The notes beneath the pieces are model-generated. The model was given only the letters and a program-made list of their open reading frames with translations, had not been told where the DNA came from and made no database searches. Shown piece after piece: positions 57,905-64,000 of a stretch of DNA of 64,000 bases. Position 1 is the stretch's first letter, and the number at the start of each line of letters is the position of its first letter. The DNA is taken from contig NC_064043.1 in NCBI RefSeq assembly GCF_932526225.1, positions 16,304,085 through 16,368,084 on the forward strand, read 5' to 3'. The position numbers were made by a program, and so were the translations under genes. This stretch comes from Nematostella vectensis (Eukaryota; Cnidaria; Anthozoa; Actiniaria; Edwardsiidae).

Positions 57905-59125
57905 ACTTACACAGTTACACAGTCGTAACACATAAAGTCATAACACCTTAACACATGTAGTTATAACACAGTAACACATGTAATCATAACACAGTAACAC
58001 ATGTAGAACAACACAGTAACACACATACAATCTTAACAGAGTAACACATGCAGTAATAACACAATAACAGATATGTCATTACACAGTAACACCTGTAGAT
58101 ATAACACAGTAACACATGTAGATATTCCACAGTAACACATGTAGTCATAACACAGTAACACATGTAGAATAACACACTAACACATGTAGATATAACACAG
58201 TAACACATGTAGATATTCCACAGTAACACATGTAGATATTCCACAGTAACACATGTAGTCATAACACAGTAACACATGTAGATATAACACAGTAACACAT
58301 GTAGATATAACACAGTAACACATGTAGATATTCCACAGTAACACATGTAGTCATAACACAGTAACACATGTAGATATAACACACTAACACATGTAGATAT
58401 AACACAGTAACACATGTAGATATGCCACAGTAACATGTAGTCATAACACAGTAACACATGTAGATATAACACAGTAACACATGTAGATATAACACAGAAA
58501 CACATGTAGATATAACACAGTAACACATGTAGTCATAACACAGTAACACATGTAGATATAACACAGAAACACATGTAGATATAACACAGAAACAAATGTA
58601 GTCAAAACACAGTAACATGTAGACATAACACAGTAACACATGTAGATATAACACAGTAACACATGTAGATATAACACAGTAACATGTAGTCATAACACAG
58701 TAACACATGTAGATATAACACAGTAACACATGTAGATATAACACAGTAACACATGTAGATATAGCACAATAACACATATAGTCATTACACAGTAACACAT
58801 ATAGACATTACACAGTAACACATGTAGAATAACATCTAACACATGTAGATATAACACAGTAACACATGTAGTCATAACACAGTAACACATGTAGATATGC
58901 CACAGTAACATGTAGTCATAACACAGTAACACATGTAGATATGCCACAGTAACATGTAGTCATAACACAGTAACACAATGTAGATATAACACAGTAACAC
59001 ATGTAGATATAACACAGAAACACATGTAGTCAAAACACAGTAACATGTAGACATAGTGCAATAACACACATACAGTCGTAGCACAGTAACACCTGTTATC
59101 ATATCACAGTAACACATACACAATC
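57905..59125. repeat. 23-bp minisatellite in intron 1 of gene 2
   Basis: Same unit as in gene 1 but about 50 copies over 1.2 kb, with blocks of identical variants repeated inside it. Confidence 0.9.
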
Positions 59126-59192
59126 TTAATCCTATGCTATTACCCGGCTATACTATGTATTGTTAAGCCCGTATACCTCTTCTTTGGTTTAG

Positions 59193-59603
59193 GTGTCGAT
59201 AAAGAGTGTGAATCATGCTATTCCTTCCATGATGACATCATGACATGGCTTCTCAGCCGACAACAATGCTCGGTTGCTGGTGGCGATTTGGTTGTAATGG
59301 AGACAAAGGAGGAGTGGGCGTTCATCACGGAGCAAATTCAAACCAAGACGGTCCCAGACGGGTCAAACGAGTCGTTCATTGGGATGGAGATTCCTGACAA
59401 TTGGAAGAAAGGAGAGCCTTTGAAGTGGAAAAACGGAGCTAACTTTACCCTCACAGACAAATGGCAATCAGGCAAGCCAACAGCGAATGAAGGAGAGCAG
59501 CGTACTTCAAGCGTGTTGATATCACGAGATTACATGTTTAAAGGATCTCTGAATTCTATAGGATATGATTTACAGAGAGGTCGCATCTGTGAATATAAGA
59601 AAG
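59193..59603 (+). CDS. Gene 2 exon 2: C-type-lectin-like domain
   Basis: Acceptor TTTGGTTTAG and donor AAAG|GTAAGA. Nearly identical to gene 1 exon 2: one replacement (NSIGYDL for NSIRYDL) and one silent change that I can see. The same cysteines and sequons are kept. Confidence 0.75.
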
Positions 59604-59780
59604 GTAAGATATTATGTTATGCACCTATTTTACAAAAACCTCAGCACAAACAGCGCCAATAGCGACTGGCTAATGGCAGTTCTCCGTTTGCATTGACAAG
59701 GTTTTTGTGAAACAGGTGTATATCGTTTTGTCAATGATAAATGCCTCGAAAGATAACAGCAACAATGTCATGATTATCAG

Positions 59781-59972
59781 ACTGTAGCCAAGCAGGTCGT
59801 GTGCCGCGATGTATCGGCCCAACTACAGCAACCCTTACGACTGAAACGATAGCAGCTTCACAATTAACACCGTCATCTTCAGCAACAACAACAACTATAC
59901 GTACAAATACCAAGACGACGGAGTCAGCAATAACAACAAGTTTATCGACCTCACTGCCAGTTATTCTGCCGA
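59781..59972 (+). CDS. Gene 2 exon 3: Thr/Ser-rich stalk
   Basis: Acceptor GATTATCAG and donor CCGA|GTAAGT. It differs from gene 1 by S to P, S to G and E to A near the start; otherwise the same Thr-rich run. Phase 1 to 1. Confidence 0.6.
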
Positions 59973-60054
59973 GTAAGTGAACCTAAACAATAAAGAAGAT
60001 ATATTCTTTGAGGAAAAAAAATAGAATTGAAAATGTCTATCTAACTTTGCGTTG

Positions 60055-60866
60055 GGTTTATTTTATCTGATGTGCTGGAGAGTGGTTGAAAGGTAAACAC
60101 ATTGGCCGGGGTTTTTTATTTTATCTGATGTGCTGGAGAGTGGTTGAAAGGTAAACATATTGGACGGGGGGCTTTATTTTATCTGATGTGCTGGAGAGGT
60201 GAAAGGTAAACATATTGGTCGGGGGGGCTTTATTTTATCTGATGTGCTGAAGAGTGATTCAAAGGTAAACATATTGGTCGGGGGGGCTTTATTTTATCTG
60301 ATGTGCTGGAGAGGTGAAAGGTAAACATATTGGACGGGGGGCTTTATTTTATCTGATGTGCTGGAGAGTGATTCAAAGGTAAACATATTGGTCGGGGGGG
60401 CTTTATTTTATCTGATGTGCTGGTGAGTGATTCAAAGGTAAACATATTGGTCGGGGGGCTTTATTTTATCTGATGTGCTAAAGAGTGATTCAAAGGTATA
60501 CATATTGGACGGGGGGCTTTATTTTATCTGATGTGCTAAAGAGTGGTTGAAAGGTAAACATATTGGTCGGGGGGGCTTTATTTTATCTGATGTGCTGGAG
60601 AGTGATTCAAAGGTAAACATATTGGACGGGGGGCTTTATTTTATCTGATGTGCTAAAGAGTGGTTGAAAGGTAAACATATTGGTCGGGGGGCTTTATTTT
60701 ATTTGATGTGCTGGAGAGTGATTCAAAGGTAAACATATTGGACGGGGGGCTTTATTTTATCTGATGTGCTAAAGAGTGGTTGAAAGGTAAACATATTGGT
60801 CGGGGGGCTTTATTTTATTTGATGTGCTGGAGAGTGATTCAAAGGTAAACATATTGGACGGGGGGC
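60055..60866. repeat. 58-bp minisatellite in intron 3 of gene 2
   Basis: About 14 copies of the same unit as 52190-53160, with a different order of variants. An alternating pair of variants (ggacggggggc then aaagagtggttg) appears several times, a small higher-order repeat. Confidence 0.9.
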
Positions 60867-61113
60867 ACGGCGCATGCGCTTATTATCAACAACGCTATTG
60901 TCTTTTCTTATTGCTTATTTCCTTCCTCTCTGTTCATTAATATCTCATGGTTAATCAAGGGGTCTTCGCTGCTGCCAAGAAGCTCTGTTTCCCCATGTTA
61001 TAATGAATATCAGAAATAAATGAATGGGTTGATATTTGGTGCATTTACAATGCCATGTAGAGTAAATTATACTTTTTCTTATTCAGAGGAGTCGTCGACT
61101 ATCCAATCTCTAT

Positions 61114-61251
61114 TGTAATAAGTTGACTTGAAGGCTTTTTATTCACCTATTTTATTAACACAATACAAAACATGGCGGACTACACGAGGAACTCAATCCG
61201 GATGCGCATGTGCGAAAGATATGCTAATTAACCGGAAGTAAAACTACAACA
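61114..61251 (-). repeat. 3 prime LTR of Gypsy-2
   Basis: 138 bp, begins TG and ends CA on either strand. On the minus strand it has aataaaat and aataaaaag, possible poly(A) signals. Short for a Gypsy LTR. Confidence 0.85.
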
Positions 61252-61266
61252 TCCCCTTCTCTAAGC
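61252..61266 (-). promoter_or_regulatory. Polypurine tract of Gypsy-2
   Basis: Minus strand gcttagagaagggga directly before the LTR. Confidence 0.7.
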
Positions 61267-61395
61267 TGAAAAGCTGAAAAATTACATGAGTACAAATGTG
61301 ACTGGTAGTGTCCAATTAGGGATGTAAAAAAAAACAAAGAACTTTGCAGTACTAATAATAACATAGTTCAATATCTAATGTTTGTGTAGCAAATG

Positions 61396-62406
61396 CTACA
61401 AGTCCAGTCTGTCTGGGGGCTTCACTGTCCGTGTTGATCTGCGTAATGGTGGACCACTTTGGGTAGGTGTGGACTTCGCAGGGGTACCAGGTGTAGACGT
61501 CCTTGGCTCTGTTGGGGGTTGGTTGCCGTTAGGTGCTGGTTCTGCTACAGGCTCGTAGTCATCAGTAGCTGAGGTATTATTCAAGCTTAGTTTTTCACCT
61601 GTGGGACGAATGTGTCTGCGGTTTCTGGTGAGAGTACTGCCATTGGCCATGTCCACAATGTGCGAGCGTGGGGTTGGCGCAGCGGCTCGAACTATTCCTG
61701 GCTCCCATTTGGAGTTGAGGGGGTTGAAGACTCTGACAGCGTCCTGAGGGTAGACAGGCTGTAGACACTTGGAAGTCCTGTCGTAATATGATTTCTGTCG
61801 GTCTTGTCTGGCTTGCAGCTTGACATTGGCATCATAGTCAGGTTTGTTCAGTAGTGCATGCCTGGAAGTAGCTGGCAGGTTAGACTGATATATTCTGGAA
61901 TTTAGCAACTCTGCTGGTGATGGCAGGGTGTGACCCAAAGGGGTTGTTCTCAGGCACAGCATGGCTAGATGTGGGTCTTGCCCTGATTCCTTGCACTTTT
62001 GAAGGAGATCCTTGACAGTTTGCACATTTCTCTCTATGAAGCCATTAGCCTCCTTGTAGTATGGGCTTGTAGTTGTATGAATAAATCCATAGGTGCTGCT
62101 GAAAACCTTGAATAGAGCAGACGTAAACTGGGTGTCATGTCCTGTGACAAGTTTGTCTGGTATGCCATGTTCCTCAAATATTCCTTTGAGGTGAGCGATG
62201 ACAGTAGATGATTGGATGTTAGTTAGCTTGCGCACAATTGGGAACTTACTGTAGTAATCAGAGAGTAGTAAGTATGGTGAACCGTTCCAGGAGAACAAGT
62301 CAGATGCTAGGGTGTGCCAGGGCCTTGGTGGAACATCATGAGGCATTAGCGGCTCTTTAGTGTTCATGGACTGATTATGCTGACAGGGAGCACAACTCTT
62401 GACCAT
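61396..62406 (-). CDS. Gypsy-2 integrase
   Basis: 336-codon frame starting in the zinc region (MVKSCAPCQHNQ; the upstream HH part is in the neighbouring frame). The core has D in ASDLFSWNGSPYLLL and E in ANGFIERNVQTVKDLL. At the second acidic position the sequence is LVTGHDTQFTS where LV-x-D-N-G-x-QF is usual, so the catalytic Asp may be lost or shifted. The C-terminal part has the GPY-like VRVFNPLNSKWEPGIV and a Pro/Thr-rich tail. Confidence 0.85.
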   Translation of the reverse strand: MVKSCAPCQHNQSMNTKEPLMPHDVPPRPWHTLASDLFSWNGSPYLLLSDYYSKFPIVRKLTNIQSSTVIAHLKGIFEEHGIPDKLVTGHDTQFTSALFKVFSSTYGFIHTTTSPYYKEANGFIERNVQTVKDLLQKCKESGQDPHLAMLCLRTTPLGHTLPSPAELLNSRIYQSNLPATSRHALLNKPDYDANVKLQARQDRQKSYYDRTSKCLQPVYPQDAVRVFNPLNSKWEPGIVRAAAPTPRSHIVDMANGSTLTRNRRHIRPTGEKLSLNNTSATDDYEPVAEPAPNGNQPPTEPRTSTPGTPAKSTPTQSGPPLRRSTRTVKPPDRLDL

Positions 62407-62531
62407 GTTGTCGATGTCGGCATTGATGTTCGCCCAAAAGACTGATCCCTTGGCTCTGAGCTTGCATTTTTCCGCACCCTGGTGTGCATAGTGTAGCTGC
62501 TGTAGAACATCTGGTTGCAGGGTCTTTGGAA

Positions 62532-63995
62532 TTACAATTCGTCACGATAGTTCCAGTATGGGTGTAGTAACTCAGGGCATTCAGCTCTTTTGTTTGGCCA
62601 ACCTTGGGCGATGACGGCACGAAGTGAGTGAAGTGTTGTGTCCTTCCTCGTCTCCTCTTGGATCTGCGTTATCCTAGTAGGGCTAGCATTGAGGTGCAAG
62701 TGTAGCTCATGTATAGAGACATCAAGTCCAGCGATAGTGTCACCGGGACTTGGGTTAAGTCGTGAGAGGGCGTCGGCCAGGGGTATGTCCTTCCCTGGGA
62801 CATATCGAATGTCGATGTCGTATTTCTGTATCCGCAGCATCATCCTGGCAATGCGGGGTGGCGCGCTGGCCAGATGCTTTTTGAATATTGCCTCCAGTGG
62901 CTTGTGGTCCGTGTGGACCTGGACGTGGCGTCCATAAGCGTAGTAGTGGAATTTCTCGAGACCATGGACGACTGCAAGCATTTCCCTTTCTATGTTGGAG
63001 TACCTCCTCTCGGTTTCAGTGAGTAGCTTACTTCTGTACTCCACAGGGCCTTTATCTTGGATGAGTGTCGCGCCGAGGCCACGTTGAGATGCATCCACCT
63101 GGATTACGACAGGCTTGGTGCTGTCGAAATACTGCAGCGAGGCTGGCGATGTGATGAGTTTCTTGATGTCATCTACAGCTTTCTGGTGTTCTGGGCACCA
63201 CTGGAATTGACTACTTTTCCTTGTCAAGTCCCAGAGGACCGCTGCTGTTGAAGCGAGGTTGGGTATGAAACGGCTAAGGTATTGCGTCATACCTAGGAAG
63301 ACTTGGAGATCTGTGAGGCTCGTTGAAGGATCCATGTTGTTGATGGCTTCAACCTTAGCAGGGTCAAGTTTCAGACCATCTGCACTTAGGGTGTGTCCGA
63401 AGAAGACAAGTTCCTTGCTGGCAATTTTGCATTTGTCAGCATTGAATTTCAGACCAGTTTCACGGGCACGCTCCATTACTGCTTTCAGGTTATTGTCATG
63501 CTCCTTACGGTTGCGTCCGTAAACAACTATGTCGTCTGTGATGCCTGTCACCCCAGGTAAGTCACCAAAGGTTTCATCGACCTTCTTTTGGAAGATGTCC
63601 TGAGCACAAATCAGACCAAAGGGTAGTCGTAGGAATCTGAATCTTCCATGGGGAGAGTTGAATGTTGTATAGAGTGAGCTTTCCTGGTCAAGCTTTATGT
63701 TCCAATAACCGCTGCGGGCGTCAACTATGGAGAAGTACTCGGATCCACTTAGCTTTGATAAGACTTCATCAAGAGTGGGTGTACGATGATGTGGACGTTT
63801 GATGGCGCAGTTGAGGTCCTTTGGATCAAGGCAGAGTCGTATGGAGCCATTCCGCTTTGTGGAACAGACTAGCGAGTTGACCCAGTCAGTGGGTTCATCA
63901 ACCTTGGTGATGATTCCTTGCTGTACGAGGGATTCCAACTCCTTGCGCAGAGGCTCCTGAAGTGCTTCAGGGACTCGTCGTGGCGGGTGGACCAC
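62532..63995 (-). CDS. Gypsy-2 reverse transcriptase and RNase H (5 prime end outside window)
   Basis: 487-codon frame, open at the window edge. RT: VCSTKRNGSIRLCLDPKDLN, YFSIVDARSGYWNIKLD, LRLPFGLICAQDIFQ and the catalytic ITDDIVVYG (Thr where Tyr/Val is usual, as in related elements). RNase H: QVDASQRGLGATLI, ETERRYSNIEREMLAVVHG, HTDHKPLEAI and YVPGKDIPLADALSRL. It ends at 62532 in WNYRDEL; the integrase zinc region continues in the next frame, so one single-base frameshift separates the two frames. Confidence 0.9.
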   Translation of the reverse strand: MVHPPRRVPEALQEPLRKELESLVQQGIITKVDEPTDWVNSLVCSTKRNGSIRLCLDPKDLNCAIKRPHHRTPTLDEVLSKLSGSEYFSIVDARSGYWNIKLDQESSLYTTFNSPHGRFRFLRLPFGLICAQDIFQKKVDETFGDLPGVTGITDDIVVYGRNRKEHDNNLKAVMERARETGLKFNADKCKIASKELVFFGHTLSADGLKLDPAKVEAINNMDPSTSLTDLQVFLGMTQYLSRFIPNLASTAAVLWDLTRKSSQFQWCPEHQKAVDDIKKLITSPASLQYFDSTKPVVIQVDASQRGLGATLIQDKGPVEYRSKLLTETERRYSNIEREMLAVVHGLEKFHYYAYGRHVQVHTDHKPLEAIFKKHLASAPPRIARMMLRIQKYDIDIRYVPGKDIPLADALSRLNPSPGDTIAGLDVSIHELHLHLNASPTRITQIQEETRKDTTLHSLRAVIAQGWPNKRAECPELLHPYWNYRDEL

Positions 63996-64000
63996 AGCGG

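Larger units (their letters stand above)
46846..61113. repeat. Tandem segmental duplication carrying a lectin-like receptor gene
   Basis: The sequence from 46846 (gtcccggttattaaaaaa) matches that from 54523, and homology continues through tail exon, intergenic DNA and gene exons to about 53400 in copy 1 and 61113 in copy 2. Unit lengths differ because of a 700-bp segment only in copy 1 (46973-47674), a rearranged piece at 48.9-49.2 / 55.9-56.6 kb, and minisatellite length. The right edge of copy 2 is cut by a Gypsy insertion. The left breakpoint lies in the last intron of the ancestral gene. Confidence 0.9.
57643..61113 (+). pseudogene. Gene 2: second lectin-like receptor copy, interrupted in exon 4 by a Gypsy element
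   Basis: Exons 57643-57721 (signal peptide), 59193-59603 (lectin-like domain), 59781-59972 (stalk) and 61087-61113 (first 27 nt of exon 4) match gene 1 in position, phase and splice sites. The lectin-like exon differs by a single residue (R to G near the C-terminal end). At 61114 the LTR of a minus-strand Gypsy element begins; the frame then runs Q-S-L-L and stops at TAA (61116-61118). Read through the LTR, the product would be signal peptide, lectin-like domain and stalk without membrane helix or ITAM, about 245 residues and secreted. The TM and tail exons, if kept, lie beyond 64000. Confidence 0.65.
61114..64000 (-). mobile_element. Gypsy-type LTR retrotransposon (Gypsy-2), minus strand, truncated by window end
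   Basis: A 138-bp LTR (61114-61251, TG...CA), a purine tract on the minus strand next to it, integrase, then RNase H and reverse transcriptase on the minus strand up to the window edge. It is inserted in exon 4 of gene 2; the uninterrupted exon in gene 1 gives the empty site, predicting a target duplication around tctat. The gag end and second LTR lie outside. Confidence 0.95.

Noticed and set aside
57984-59123. Minus-strand open frames up to 180 codons of the same composition
   Set aside because: Same minisatellite artefact in gene 2 intron 1.
1-64000. tRNA, rRNA or spliceosomal RNA genes
   Set aside because: None seen by eye; a covariance-model scan would be needed to exclude them.

Overview
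The window is animal nuclear DNA: genes are split by GT-AG introns, intergenic sequence is AT-rich, and there are metazoan-type retroelements (an APE-type LINE and two Gypsy-type LTR elements), minisatellites and large tandem duplications. A cnidarian, probably an anthozoan, fits best. That rests on my memory of which genomes carry the dispersed gene family at 164-5158 and CR1-like LINEs with 2A-like motifs; nothing in the window proves it. All exon models were made by eye from frame, splice signals and phase agreement.

Layout. (1) 164-5158, minus: a multi-exon copy of a dispersed, probably transposon-derived family (Cys/His exon, RNase H-like core, C2H2-like finger, SAP-like C terminus). All junction phases agree, but an in-frame TAG at 413-415 cuts off the last 82 codons. 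(2) 6580-24256: a 17.7-kb array of complex tandem repeats in units of 1.28-2.19 kb. It holds 16 TATA-box modules and exon-like frames on both strands, and its gene, if any, is unidentified. A decayed GIY-YIG nuclease fragment follows. (3) 24.5-28.4 kb: intron-like DNA with a few phase-consistent candidate exons. (4) 28911-32500: a LINE with endonuclease and reverse transcriptase, a 2A-like motif and one late frameshift. (5) 35360-39975: a complete but degraded Gypsy element with 188-bp LTRs and a 5-bp target duplication. (6) 40-46.8 kb: candidate exons on both strands and otherwise nothing clear. (7) 46846-61113: a tandem segmental duplication of about 7 kb carrying a receptor gene. (8) 61114-64000: a second Gypsy element on the minus strand, running off the window.

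The most interesting locus is the receptor pair in region 7. Gene 1 (50253-55058) assembles from six exons in perfect phase into a 353-residue type I membrane protein: signal peptide, one C-type-lectin-like domain, Thr/Ser-rich stalk, transmembrane helix, and a Tyr-rich tail with YxxL-x6-YxxL, the canonical ITAM spacing. Gene 2 (57643 onward) is a near-identical copy, but the Gypsy element has inserted inside its fourth exon. A stop follows before the membrane helix, so a soluble lectin-like product is predicted. An orphan intact tail exon (47855-48063) lies upstream at the left duplication breakpoint. Introns 1 and 3 of both copies hold 23-bp and 58-bp minisatellites of different length.
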